From: Hydrogenophaga sp. Root209
GTDB taxonomy: Bacteria; Pseudomonadota; Gammaproteobacteria; Burkholderiales; Burkholderiaceae_C
Direction of reading: 5' to 3'
DNA length: 64,000 bases
Assembly: GCF_001428625.1 (NCBI RefSeq)
Contig: NZ_LMIE01000029.1
Span: 110,792-174,791, forward strand
Below are positions 54,822 through 63,674 of this stretch, one piece after another. How positions within the stretch are numbered: position 1 is the first letter of the stretch; each line of letters opens with the position of its first letter. The notes under the pieces are model-generated. The model was given only the letters and a program-made list of their open reading frames with translations, did not search any database and had not been told where the DNA came from. The position numbers were made by a program, and so were the translations under genes.

Positions 54822-56315
54822 ATGAGCACTGAAATATCCGCACAAACCCTTAGCTTCCTGCGGCGCGGCCAGCCCGTCACGCTGCGCAACGTGGCCCCCG
54901 AGCGCACCCTGCTGGAGGTGCTGCGCGAAGACCTGGGCTGCACCGGCACCAAAGAAGGCTGCGGCGAAGGCGACTGCGGCGCCTGCACCGTGGTGCTGGG
55001 CGAGGCGGTCGGCGGCCAGCTGCAATACAAGGCCATCAACAGCTGCATCCGGCTGGCGCATTCGGTGCAGGGCATGGCGGTGTGGACCACGGAAGACTTG
55101 GTGTCGCCCGGGGGCGAACTGCATCCTGCACAGGAGGCCATGGTGCAGTGCCACGGCAGCCAGTGCGGCTTCTGCACCCCCGGGTTTGTCATGAGCCTGT
55201 TTGGCATGTACCAGAACACGAAGGGAGGCCGAGGCATTGACCGGACCCAGGCGCAGGTGGAGCTCTCGGGCAACCTGTGTCGCTGCACCGGCTACCGTCC
55301 CATTCTTGATGCAGCGCAGCAGATGGGCAGCCTGCCCTTGCCCGCCGGCTGCGGCGTGGACGAAGCCGCCACCGTGGCCGCACTCAAGCAGCTTGCACCG
55401 CCACTGGCTGAGACCTACCTGCGCCCCACCACCCTCGCCGCCCTGCTGCAGGCGCGCAGCGCGCACCCTCGAGCCCAGGTGGTCGCCGGCACCACCGACG
55501 TGGGCCTGTGGGTGACGAAGATGCACAAGCGCTTCACCCAGGTGCTCGACGTGACCGCCGCCGAAGAACTGCGCCGCGTGGAAACCTACCCGCACCACAT
55601 CGCCATTGGCGCGGCAGTGTCGCTGCACGAAGCCTATGCCGCGTTGGTGAGCGAGCGCCCACAACTCAAGACCTTTGCCCAGCGCTTCGCCGGCCTGCCG
55701 GTGCGCAACTCGGGCACGCTGGGCGGCAACGTGGCCAACGGTTCGCCCATCGGCGACAGCATGCCGCTGCTCATTGCGCTGGGCGCCAGCGTGGTGCTGA
55801 TGCGCTGGGATGTGAAACATCAGGCCGTTGCTCATCGGGAACTGCTGCTGGAAGACCTGTACACGGGCTACCGCACCAACGTGATGACGGCGGACGAATT
55901 GTTGTGTTGGGTCAAGGTGCCTCGGCCGGTCGCGGGCGAAACCATGAAAGTCTACAAAATCAGCAAACGCTTCGACGACGACATCTCCGCAGTCTGCCTC
56001 GCCATCCGCATGACGCTGGAAGGCGGCAAAGTCAAAACCATCTCCATCGGCGCCGGCGGCGTGGCCGCCACCCCGGTTCGCGCCCGCCAGACCGAAGCCG
56101 CCCTGCTCGGCCAGACCTGGAGCGCCGACACCGTTGGGGCCGCCATCGCCGTGCTGCGCGGCGAGTTCAAGCCGATCACGGACATGCGCGCCAGCGCCGC
56201 CTACCGCCAGACCGTGCTGGGCAACCTGCTGCAGCGCTTCTGGCTGGAGAGCCAGGGACTGCAGGCGATCAACCTCGAACTCCTCAACGCGGCAACGCTG
56301 GAGGCACTGGTATGA
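54822..56315 (+). CDS. xdhA: xanthine dehydrogenase small subunit (Fe-S and FAD domains)
   Basis: 497 residues from the ATG at 54822. First [2Fe-2S] ligands: CTGTKEGCGEGDCGACTVV (Cys40, 47, 52, 55 region). Second: CGFCTPGFVMSL and NLCRCTGYRPILDA. The FAD domain starts near 190 with VVAGTTDVGLWVTK, LPVRNSGTLGGNVANGSPIGD and a CO_dehydrogenase-C-like end. It passes electrons from the Mo subunit to NAD+. It overlaps xdhB by 4 nt (ATGA). Confidence 0.95.
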   Translation: MSTEISAQTLSFLRRGQPVTLRNVAPERTLLEVLREDLGCTGTKEGCGEGDCGACTVVLGEAVGGQLQYKAINSCIRLAHSVQGMAVWTTEDLVSPGGELHPAQEAMVQCHGSQCGFCTPGFVMSLFGMYQNTKGGRGIDRTQAQVELSGNLCRCTGYRPILDAAQQMGSLPLPAGCGVDEAATVAALKQLAPPLAETYLRPTTLAALLQARSAHPRAQVVAGTTDVGLWVTKMHKRFTQVLDVTAAEELRRVETYPHHIAIGAAVSLHEAYAALVSERPQLKTFAQRFAGLPVRNSGTLGGNVANGSPIGDSMPLLIALGASVVLMRWDVKHQAVAHRELLLEDLYTGYRTNVMTADELLCWVKVPRPVAGETMKVYKISKRFDDDISAVCLAIRMTLEGGKVKTISIGAGGVAATPVRARQTEAALLGQTWSADTVGAAIAVLRGEFKPITDMRASAAYRQTVLGNLLQRFWLESQGLQAINLELLNAATLEALV

Positions 56316-58816
56316 ACGCACGCGACCACACAGACCCCGCCACCGCACCGGTAGTGATCTCGTCTCGCGCAGATGCGGTGGCGGAACCCGAGCCAACCTC
56401 CGTTCGCCCTGAGCCTGTCGAAGGGCTCACCAACACGTCGGCTGCGGCTTCGACAAGTTCAGCCCGAACGGAAGTGCGCGCCGCCGGCGTCTCACGCCAC
56501 CACGAAAGCGCGCGCGCCCAGGTGGCCGGCGGCGCCACCTACATCGACGACATCCCCGAGGTGCGCGGCACCCTGCACGCCGCCCCGGTGTGCTCGCCCG
56601 TGGCACACGGCAAGCTGCGCGGCATGGACGCCAAGGCAGCGCTCGCCATGCCCGGCGTGCGCGGCGTCTTCAGCGCTGTGCACATCCCCGGCGACCCGAT
56701 GCTGGCCGCCTTCGCGCACGACGAACCCGTGTTCGCCACCGACACCGTGCAGTTCCTCGGCCAGGTGGTGGCGCTCGTGGTGGCCGACGACGTGATGACC
56801 GCGCGCCGCGCCGCGCGGCTGGTAACGCTCGACATCGAACCCCTGCCCGCCGTCATCAACGTGCACGAAGCACACGCGCAGAAAAGCTACGTGTTGCCAC
56901 CGGTGCATGTGAAACGCGGCGACGCCGCGGCTGCCCTGAAGCGCGCGCCTCACACCCTGCAAGGCCAGTTCGAGGTGGGCGGCCAGGAGCACTTCTATCT
57001 GGAAGGCCAGGTCGCCTACGTGTTGCCGCTGGAGCAGAACCAGTGGTGGGTCTACACCAGCACGCAGCACCCCGGCGAAGTGCAGCACTGGGTGTCGCAC
57101 GCGCTGGGCCTGGCCAACCACGCTGTGACGGTGGAATGCCGGCGCATGGGCGGCGGTTTCGGTGGCAAGGAAACACAGGCCGGCCACCTGGCCGTGTGGG
57201 CCGCCATCGCCGCCAACCAGCTCAAGTGCCCGGTGAAGCTGCGGCTGGACCGCGACGACGACTTCATGATCACCGGCAAACGCCACCCCTTCGCCTACCA
57301 CTACCGCGCCGGGTTCGACGACAGCGGCCTGCTCTGCGGGCTGGAGCTGGAGATGCTGGCCAACTGCGGTTTCAGCGCCGACCTTTCAGGCCCCGTGGCA
57401 GACCGCGCCATCTTCCACGCCGACAACGCCTACTTTCTGGAAGACGTGGCCATTGCCAGCTACCGCTGCAAGACCAACACCCAAAGCCACACCGCGTTTC
57501 GCGGCTTCGGCGGCCCGCAAGGCGTGATCGTGATCGAGCGCATCTTGAGCGACATTGCCCGCAGGCTCGGCCTTGATCCACTGGACGTGCGGCTGCGCAA
57601 TCTGTACAGCGATGAACCCACCACCGGGGCCCTTCGACAAGCTCAGGGCGGACGGGGAAAGTCCGTTCGGGCTGAGCCTGTCGAAGCCCTGGCACAACGC
57701 AACGTCACCCACTACCAGATGCCGGTGGAAGACAACATCCTCGAACCCCTCATGACCGCGCTGGCACAAACCAGCCACTACCGCGAACGCCGCGATCAGA
57801 TAGCCGCCTGGAACGCCAAGAGCCCCATCATCAAGAAGGGCATGGCGCTGACCCCCGTGAAGTTCGGCATCAGTTTCACCGCCACGCTGTTCAACCAAGC
57901 CGGTGCGCTGGTGCACGTGTACACCGACGGCAGCGTGCAGGTGAACCACGGCGGCACCGAGATGGGTCAGGGCCTCAACACCAAGGTGGCCGCCATCGTG
58001 GCCGATGAATTGGGCGTGCCGTTCGAGCAGGTCATGTCCACCGCGGCCGACACCAGCAAGGTGCCCAACGCCAGCGCCACCGCCGCCAGCAGCGGCACCG
58101 ACCTCAATGGCCGCGCCGCACAGTTTGCGGCGCGCCACGTGCGCGACAACCTCGCCGCCTTCGTCTCAGGCCTGGACGGCTGCGGCGCGGGCGCGGTTCG
58201 GTTCGAAGCCGGCCAGGTGATCACACCCAAGACCACGCGGGCGTTCAACGACGTGGCGCACGCCGCCTACGCCAACCGCATCCAGCTCTGGAGCGACGGC
58301 TTCTACCGCACGCCCAAGATCCACTACGACAAGACCACCATGCAGGGCCGGCCGTTCTACTACTTCGCCTACGGCGCAGCAGTGACTGAGGTCGCCATCG
58401 ACACCCTCACGGGCGAGAGCCGCGTGCTCAAGGTCGACATCCTTCACGACGTGGGCCGCAGCATCAACCCCGCCATCGACATCGGCCAGATCGAGGGCGG
58501 CTTTGTGCAAGGCATGGGCTGGTTGACGACGGAGCAACTCGTCTGGAACGACAAGGGTTACCTGCAAACCCACGCCCCCAGCACCTACAAGATCCCTGCC
58601 ACCGGCGACATCCCCGAACACTTCAAGATTGACCTCTGGCCCGAGCCCAACCGCGAAGACAACGTGCACGGCAGCAAGGCCGTGGGCGAGCCACCGTTCA
58701 TGCTGGCGATCAGCGTGTTTGAGGCGCTGCGCGACGCGGTGGCGCAGGCGGGGGGGCAGCCTGAGGGGATGAATGCGCCGGGGACGGCGGAAGAGGTCTT
58801 GAGGGCGGTGGGGTAA
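56312..58816 (+). CDS. xdhB: xanthine dehydrogenase molybdopterin-binding subunit, with two in-frame repeat insertions
   Basis: 834 residues, longer than usual for XdhB. The Mo domains are intact: SRHHESARAQVAGGATYIDD, QEHFYLEGQ, RMGGGFGGKETQ, AFRGFGGPQGV, GTEMGQGLNTKV and GEPPFMLAISVFEALRDAV. Two extra segments encode the RPEPVEG-type palindromic repeat: residues about 30-54 before the first conserved domain, and about 440-459 between NLYSDEPTTG and RNVTHYQMPVEDN. Both keep frame. The enzyme oxidises hypoxanthine and xanthine to urate; whether the second insertion is tolerated depends on it lying in a surface loop. Confidence 0.93.
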   Translation: MNARDHTDPATAPVVISSRADAVAEPEPTSVRPEPVEGLTNTSAAASTSSARTEVRAAGVSRHHESARAQVAGGATYIDDIPEVRGTLHAAPVCSPVAHGKLRGMDAKAALAMPGVRGVFSAVHIPGDPMLAAFAHDEPVFATDTVQFLGQVVALVVADDVMTARRAARLVTLDIEPLPAVINVHEAHAQKSYVLPPVHVKRGDAAAALKRAPHTLQGQFEVGGQEHFYLEGQVAYVLPLEQNQWWVYTSTQHPGEVQHWVSHALGLANHAVTVECRRMGGGFGGKETQAGHLAVWAAIAANQLKCPVKLRLDRDDDFMITGKRHPFAYHYRAGFDDSGLLCGLELEMLANCGFSADLSGPVADRAIFHADNAYFLEDVAIASYRCKTNTQSHTAFRGFGGPQGVIVIERILSDIARRLGLDPLDVRLRNLYSDEPTTGALRQAQGGRGKSVRAEPVEALAQRNVTHYQMPVEDNILEPLMTALAQTSHYRERRDQIAAWNAKSPIIKKGMALTPVKFGISFTATLFNQAGALVHVYTDGSVQVNHGGTEMGQGLNTKVAAIVADELGVPFEQVMSTAADTSKVPNASATAASSGTDLNGRAAQFAARHVRDNLAAFVSGLDGCGAGAVRFEAGQVITPKTTRAFNDVAHAAYANRIQLWSDGFYRTPKIHYDKTTMQGRPFYYFAYGAAVTEVAIDTLTGESRVLKVDILHDVGRSINPAIDIGQIEGGFVQGMGWLTTEQLVWNDKGYLQTHAPSTYKIPATGDIPEHFKIDLWPEPNREDNVHGSKAVGEPPFMLAISVFEALRDAVAQAGGQPEGMNAPGTAEEVLRAVG
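56399..56472. repeat. palindromic RPEPVEG-type repeat inside xdhB (copy 1)
   Basis: Arm TCCGTTCGCCCTGAGCCT continuing to TGTCGAAG at 56423, and its near-complement CTTCGACAAG...CCGAACGGA at 56448-56472; 25-nt arms with about four mismatches and a 24-nt centre. It is translated in frame as VRPEPVEG...STSSARTE. The element resembles small REP/mosaic repeats that are usually intergenic. Confidence 0.8.
57630..57688. repeat. palindromic RPEPVEG-type repeat inside xdhB (copy 2)
   Basis: CTTCGACAAGCTCAG (57632 onward) to GGACGG at 57655, then CCGTTCGGGCTGAGCCTG to TCGAAG at 57686; 24-nt arms with only a few mismatches and a 7-nt loop. Translated as LRQAQGGRGKSVRAEPVEAL. Same family as copy 1 but in compact form. 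Confidence 0.8.
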
Positions 58817-58878
58817 GGGGCTTCGTTAGTTAAATTGCACCGGATTAAAGTGCACGGCGGTCAGATGACCGCGACCAG

Positions 58879-58977
58879 TTGGAGGCGATCGCCTGGGCGA
58901 AGCGTTGCCCCAACCCGATGCTCGGGCCGAGCGAGATCGAGATCCGGCCGCTGTATGAGGCGGCCGATCTGGGTTGA
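58879..58977 (+). pseudogene. C-terminal fragment of a YCII/DGPFAET-family gene
   Basis: Reads LEAIAWAKRCPNPMLGPSE then IEIRPLYEAADLG and a TGA stop. It matches the last 31 residues of the intact YCII gene at 60609-60977 (EEAVAWVRRCPNPMPGPSE...EAADLA) with only a few changes. There is no upstream part and no start codon; the preceding 60 bp are unrelated. It is a leftover from a partial duplication or deletion. Confidence 0.8.
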
Positions 58978-59091
58978 CGCCGTCAGGGCGTGGCGGCTGA
59001 GCGAGCAAACCGCTTTCAGCCTAGCAGCCCACTCAACTCCTCCCCACGCGATAGCATCCGCCTGCAAAATTTTTTGCCGCAAGGAGACAAA

Positions 59092-59484
59092 ATGTTCAGT
59101 CATGTGATGGTTGGGTCCAACGACCTTGAGCGCTCGAAGACCTTCTACACCGCGGTGCTCGGCACGCTCGGCGTGGGTGAACCGGTGCAGAACACGGCGG
59201 GCTCGGGCCACAAGCGGCTCTTCTTTCGCCACGAAGGCACCTCGTTCTGCGTGAGCGAACCCATCAACGGGGAAACGGCGTGCCCCGCCAACGGCGGCAC
59301 CATTGGGTTCAAATGCTCGTCACCCGAGCAGTTGCAGGCGTTTCACGACACGGCGGTGGCGCATGGTGGTGTGTCGATTGAAGACGCACCCGGCCCGCGC
59401 GGAGGCCCCTCAGGCAGCATGCACCTGGCCTATGTGCGCGACCCGGACGGCAACAAGCTCTGCGCGCTGTACCGCGTGCCCTAA
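59092..59484 (+). CDS. VOC family protein (glyoxalase/bleomycin-resistance fold)
   Basis: 130 residues from the ATG at 59092 (AAGGAG 6 nt upstream). FSHVMVGSNDLERSKTFYTAVLGTLGV opens the first half and HLAYVRDPDGNKLCALYRVP closes the second, the paired VOC beta-alpha-beta-beta-beta units; the first His and the last-strand region could hold a metal. The substrate is unknown. It is a single gene between the YCII fragment and the DUF72 gene. Confidence 0.88.
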   Translation: MFSHVMVGSNDLERSKTFYTAVLGTLGVGEPVQNTAGSGHKRLFFRHEGTSFCVSEPINGETACPANGGTIGFKCSSPEQLQAFHDTAVAHGGVSIEDAPGPRGGPSGSMHLAYVRDPDGNKLCALYRVP

Positions 59485-59600
59485 AGACCATGATCAGGCT
59501 TGTTTGACCTGGTGCCGGAATCAACAACCTCGGCCCCAATCGCTCAAGCCGCCCCAACGCTGAGCGGCTCGCTTGGCGCAGCGGCCGAGGGCCCGCAGGT

Positions 59601-60428
59601 TCAGGCAGGGACAGCCTTGTTCAGGCGTTCGATCAAAGCCATCGCCGCCGCAGGCGCCCGTTCCTTGGCGCCGCTGATGAAGTACATGAATACGTCACGC
59701 GGCCCGGCCTTCTTTCCGGGGCTTTCCAGCCGTGGCACATCGGCGGGCTCACCGCCCGCCGCCCAGGTCTTCGCTGCCTCGGCCCACCGGTCCAGCGCCT
59801 TGGGCGCATAACCCGTCTTCACCTTCGGGTCGGTGCGCATCAGACGCGCGTAGACGACGTCCGCGGTCAGGTCGGCAAACGACGGGTAGTCGTCCGAATC
59901 GGTGAACACCGTCGCGCACCGGTACTTGCGCGCCAGCGCCAGGTAGGCAGGGTCCATGAAACTGTTGTGCCGCACATCCAGCGCGTGGCGCAGGGGCAAG
60001 CCGTCCACCTTGCCCGGCAGCAGCTTGAGGAAAGCCTCGAAGTCCACGGGATCGAACAGCTTGGTTGGCGCGAACTGCCACACGAGTGGCCCGAGCTTGG
60101 GACCCAGCTCGCTCAGGCCGCTGCCGACGAACCGTTCGATGGACTCGCCCGCATCGGCCAGCACCTTGCGGTTGGTCGCAAAGCGATTGGCCTTCAGGGA
60201 GAACATGAAACCGTCGGGCGTCTCGTCACGCCACTTGGCGAAGGTCGGTGGTTTGAAGGTGCTGTAGTAGGTGCCATTGACCTCGATTGCCGTGAGCTGA
60301 GCACTGGCGAAAGCGAGTTCTTTGCTGTGAGCGAGGCCCTTGGGGTAGAAATTGTCGCGCCAGGGTTCGTACGTCCAGCCGCCAATGCCCGCTCTGACGG
60401 TGCCCGACGCTGCTTGTCTTGTGGCCAT
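59601..60428 (-). CDS. DUF72 domain protein (YecE family)
   Basis: 275 residues from the ATG at 60428 (GGGAGA 7 nt upstream). RAGIGGWTYEPWRDNFYPKGL, TAIEVNGTYYSTFKPPTFAKW, FMFSLKANRFATN and the later ALDVRHNSFMDPAY are the DUF72 (TIM-barrel-like) signature segments. Function unproven. The gene is divergent from the YCII gene. Confidence 0.9.
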   Translation of the reverse strand: MATRQAASGTVRAGIGGWTYEPWRDNFYPKGLAHSKELAFASAQLTAIEVNGTYYSTFKPPTFAKWRDETPDGFMFSLKANRFATNRKVLADAGESIERFVGSGLSELGPKLGPLVWQFAPTKLFDPVDFEAFLKLLPGKVDGLPLRHALDVRHNSFMDPAYLALARKYRCATVFTDSDDYPSFADLTADVVYARLMRTDPKVKTGYAPKALDRWAEAAKTWAAGGEPADVPRLESPGKKAGPRDVFMYFISGAKERAPAAAMALIERLNKAVPA

Positions 60429-60608
60429 GTTCGTCTCCCCGGAAAAGTGATTCGCCACCACTCTAACGGGATTGCTCTCACGCGAGGCGGTCAGAGAAGA
60501 TGGCCACCTCGATGAGCCGGCGACGGGCCGCTCCGTGTCGATTTCCTGCGGCCCTCTTCGTCGTTCCAATACCTGGCCGCTTCGGCCGGACCCACCAAGG
60601 AGATGGCC

Positions 60609-60977
60609 ATGCGCGTGATGGTGCTCGTGAAGGCGACTGAAGACAGCGAAAAGGGTTTGCTGTCCACCCCCTGGGCGACCGAGATGTTCGCCGCGATGGA
60701 CAGGTTCAATGATGAGCTGCGCGATGCCGGCGTCTTGCTGACCGCTGATGGCCTCAAGCCTTCGGTGCACGGCAAGCGCGTCGCGTTTGACGGTGCCGGC
60801 CGCAGGGTGATTGACGGGCCTTTTGCCGAAACCAAGGAACTGGTCGCCGGCTTCTGGCTGTGGGAAGTGAAGGACATGGAGGAAGCGGTCGCCTGGGTGC
60901 GGCGCTGTCCCAATCCCATGCCGGGACCGAGCGAGATCGAGATCCGGCCGCTGTACGAGGCCGCTGATCTGGCTTGA
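60609..60977 (+). CDS. YCII-related protein (DGPFAET family)
   Basis: 122 residues. The second ATG (60609) was chosen because AAGGAG is 6 nt before it and abuts the first ATG. MRVMVLVKATEDSEKG, the family signature RRVIDGPFAETKELVAGFWL and PSEIEIRPLYEA at the C-terminus are present. The family is a ferredoxin-like fold of unknown role, sometimes beside ECF sigma factors. The nearby fragment at 58879 is a broken second copy. Confidence 0.9.
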   Translation: MRVMVLVKATEDSEKGLLSTPWATEMFAAMDRFNDELRDAGVLLTADGLKPSVHGKRVAFDGAGRRVIDGPFAETKELVAGFWLWEVKDMEEAVAWVRRCPNPMPGPSEIEIRPLYEAADLA

Positions 60978-60992
60978 TAGCCGCTGACGTGT

Positions 60993-62009
60993 TTACCCGG
61001 CTTCGATGCCCAGCAAACCAGCGTCGGGATAACGGGCGCCGGCCACGGCCAGCGGATCGAACAGCCGATCCAGTTGCTCGATCTCGCTGGGCGTGAGCAC
61101 GATGTCGACCGAGCTCACGTTGCTCTCCAGGTAGGCGATGCGGCGTGTGCCTGGAATCGGCACGACGTGGGCATGCTTGTTGAGCATCCAGGCGAGTGCG
61201 ACCTGCGAATTGCTCAGCCCCCGATCGGCCGCGAAGGCCGTCAGCGATGCCACCAGGCGCTGGTTCGCCGCCTGCGCCTCGCCAACAAAGCGCGGGTTGT
61301 TCTTGCGGAAATCGTTGTCAGCCAGTTGACCCACGTCCACCGTACCGGTGAGGAAGGCGCGGCCCAGCGGGCTGTACGCCACAAAAGCCACGCCCAGCTC
61401 GGCACACGCCGCCAGCATGCCGGTCTCGGGCTCGCGGCTCCACAAGGAATACTCGCTTTGCATGGCGGCGATGGGAAACACCGCATGGGCACGGCGCAGC
61501 GTCTCGACCGAAACCTCCGACAGGCCGATGGCCCTGACCTTGCCCGCCTGCACCAGCTCACCCATGGCGCCCACCACCTCTTCGATGGGAACCGCCGGGT
61601 CTCGGCGATGGCAGTAGTACAGATCGATGTGGTCCACCCCCAGGCGCCGCAGCGAGGCTTCGCAGGCCTCTCGTATGTAGGCCGGGGAATTGTCGATGTG
61701 CCGTTCGTACTGACCGGCCACGCGCACGATGCCGAACTTGGTGGCCAGAATCACTTGCTGGCGCCGCGCCGCACCGCCCTGCGCCACGAAGCGGCCCAAG
61801 AGCGTTTCGTTGTGACCGTGGCCGTAAGTGTCGGCCGAGTCGACATGCGTGACACCCAGTTCCAGCGCCCTCGCCAGCGTGCGCAGCGCATCGGCATCGT
61901 CGGTGTGGCCATAGAACTCGCTCATGCCCATGCAGCCCAGACCCAGGGCGGATGTGACGAGGCCCGAGGCGCCCAGTTTGCGGTGTTTCACGGATGTCAT
62001 GTGAGTCAT
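60993..62009 (-). CDS. aldo/keto reductase
   Basis: 338 residues. The AKR catalytic set is present: GVTHVDSADTYGHGHNE (Asp and Tyr), LATKFGIV (Lys) and YYCHRRDP (His), then AMQSEYSLWSREPE, SPLGRAFLTG and a C-terminal VVPIPGTRRIAYLESN NADPH motif. It is close to the AKR13-like YakC group that reduces aldehydes and ketones. The ATG at 62009 or 62000 can serve; there is no clear ribosome site. Confidence 0.92.
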   Translation of the reverse strand: MTHMTSVKHRKLGASGLVTSALGLGCMGMSEFYGHTDDADALRTLARALELGVTHVDSADTYGHGHNETLLGRFVAQGGAARRQQVILATKFGIVRVAGQYERHIDNSPAYIREACEASLRRLGVDHIDLYYCHRRDPAVPIEEVVGAMGELVQAGKVRAIGLSEVSVETLRRAHAVFPIAAMQSEYSLWSREPETGMLAACAELGVAFVAYSPLGRAFLTGTVDVGQLADNDFRKNNPRFVGEAQAANQRLVASLTAFAADRGLSNSQVALAWMLNKHAHVVPIPGTRRIAYLESNVSSVDIVLTPSEIEQLDRLFDPLAVAGARYPDAGLLGIEAG

Positions 62010-62111
62010 TGGAAAGATGGCCTGTCGACCAAGCCTGGACAGCGCGTTGCAGCTGTTGCCGCCCTCACATCTTGAGGCAAGCATGTGACACCCCATCCCG
62101 CTGGTTCAACT

Positions 62112-62813
62112 CTAGTTCTTCTCGTTCATGAGTATGGCGTCCAGCAGCTTGTCTGCCTCATAGCAGGTGCAGGCCTTGTGCAAGAGCCCGGCCCGGTCAA
62201 GTACCTTGACTTGGCCCCGGGTGTACTCAATAAGCCCGTCCTTCTTGAGGTCACCCGCAGCCTTGCTCACGCTCACTCGACGCACGCCCAGCACCAGCGA
62301 GATGAATTCCTGCGTGACATAGAAGTGGCTGGCATCGGCGCGGTCCTGGCTCATCAGCAGCCAGCGCGCCAGCCGCTGTTCAATCGGGTGGAAACGCTCG
62401 CAGGCCGAGGACAAGGCTTGTTGGTGCAAGCGGACCATCAAGGTGCGCTTCATCAAGTCCTGCAATGCAGGCATGTCCTCCATGGCCTTCTGAAGCGCCC
62501 GAGCTTCAATGCGCCAGCAACTGCCAGCCCCCTGCACCAACGCGCGCCAAGGCGTCTTGGCCAGCCCCAGCACCAGCTCAGAACCCAGCATGGCCTCCTG
62601 CCCGACCATGCCCACCTCCAGCGGTGGGTGGCTGTCGATGTCGATCACCAGCGAGATGAATCCAGAGCGGGGAAAGTAGGCGTGGCTCAGTTCCTTGCCG
62701 CGCACGCCGAGTTCGGCCGAGAGCACGAGTTCAAACGGCTCGCACAGCGCGAGAAAGCGTTTGCGCACCGCCTTGGGCAGGCGTGCAATGAGGTCGTTCT
62801 CGGTGGTTTTCAT
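62112..62813 (-). CDS. Crp/Fnr family transcriptional regulator
   Basis: 233 residues from the ATG at 62813. The cyclic-nucleotide-like beta-roll (about 20-135; YFPRSGFISLVIDIDSHPPLEVGMVGQEAMLG) is followed by a dimer helix and a winged HTH (YVTQEFISLVLGVRRVSVSKAAGDLKKDG, about 175-203; read FISLVLGVRRVSVSKAAGDL). It has no N-terminal Cys cluster, and the recognition helix lacks the E-x-x-S-R of classical FNR, so it would not be expected to read standard FNR sites. It is 30 bp downstream of a second, similar regulator. Confidence 0.9.
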   Translation of the reverse strand: MKTTENDLIARLPKAVRKRFLALCEPFELVLSAELGVRGKELSHAYFPRSGFISLVIDIDSHPPLEVGMVGQEAMLGSELVLGLAKTPWRALVQGAGSCWRIEARALQKAMEDMPALQDLMKRTLMVRLHQQALSSACERFHPIEQRLARWLLMSQDRADASHFYVTQEFISLVLGVRRVSVSKAAGDLKKDGLIEYTRGQVKVLDRAGLLHKACTCYEADKLLDAILMNEKN

Positions 62814-62843
62814 GTGGGCATCCACGCGCGTCAACCGGTCAGA

Positions 62844-63614
62844 TCAGGTCGTCTCAAGAGCTGGGAGCAGACGTTCGTATTCCTTCTTCACCACCCGATA
62901 GCATTCACACGTGCGTTCTTCCAATCGGGCCCGATCCAGCACCCAGATGTGGCCACGCGCGTAGCGAATGACGCCGGCGGCCTGCAGGTGAAGCGCCGCT
63001 TCCGTGACACCCTCGCGGCGCACACCCAGCATGTGGGAAATCAGCTCCTGCGTCATCACCACTTCGTTGCCGGGCAAGCGGTCCAGGCTGAGCAACAGCC
63101 AGCGCCCGAACTGCTTCTCCAGCGAGTGGTGGCGATTGCACACCGCGGTCTGGCTCATCTGCGTGATGAGCGCTTGCGTGAAACGCAGCATCAGGTGCAT
63201 GACCGGGATGGACCGCTCGATCTCCACCTTGAAGGCATCGGCACGCAGTCGATAGCCCATGCCACCGCTTTGCACTACTGCGTGGCTCGGTGTGGAGCCG
63301 CCGCCCATCAGGATGGAGATGCCGACCATGCCCTCAAATCCGACGACCGCGATCTCAGCCGTCGACCCGTTGTCCAGCACGTGGAGCAACGAGATGATCG
63401 CGCTGGTGGGGAAGTACACGAAGGTCTGCTGCGCACCAGGCTCGTACAGCGCCTTGCCCAGCGGCAGTTCCACCAGCTCGAGGTGGGGTTTCCAGTGTCG
63501 CCACTCGGCGTCGGGCAAACAGGCCAGCAGCTTGTTCTGGCGTGGGTTGAATGGTTCTTCCAAGGAGCCCCCCTCCCGCGTGGTGTTTGTCGTGAAACTC
63601 AGCTCTTTACTCAC
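62844..63614 (-). CDS. Crp/Fnr family transcriptional regulator
   Basis: 256 residues. A beta-roll (about 30-150; YFPTSAIISLLHVLDNGSTAEI, VGFEGMVGISILMGG) precedes the HTH (MTQELISHMLGVRREGVTEAALHLQ). It is a paralogue of the next gene downstream, and both belong to a Crp-like group with VRRxxV in the recognition helix. The two probably arose by tandem duplication. The ligand is unknown; no Fe-S or haem motif is visible. Confidence 0.9.
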   Translation of the reverse strand: MSKELSFTTNTTREGGSLEEPFNPRQNKLLACLPDAEWRHWKPHLELVELPLGKALYEPGAQQTFVYFPTSAIISLLHVLDNGSTAEIAVVGFEGMVGISILMGGGSTPSHAVVQSGGMGYRLRADAFKVEIERSIPVMHLMLRFTQALITQMSQTAVCNRHHSLEKQFGRWLLLSLDRLPGNEVVMTQELISHMLGVRREGVTEAALHLQAAGVIRYARGHIWVLDRARLEERTCECYRVVKKEYERLLPALETT

Positions 63615-63674
63615 TCTACGCGCCCACCTCTTGGGCGGAAACTACCTTTTATCCGTTCGGAAAAAGTCAAATCC

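Noticed and set aside
54696-56396. Open frame of 566 codons on the minus strand
   Set aside because: Antisense to xdhA, which has intact Fe-S and FAD motifs.
62112-63614. The two Crp/Fnr proteins as readers of the FNR-type boxes at 9.5-18.8 kb
   Set aside because: Their recognition helices (VRRVSVSK, VRREGVTE) lack the E-x-x-S-R used to read TTGA half-sites, and neither has the Cys cluster of FNR.
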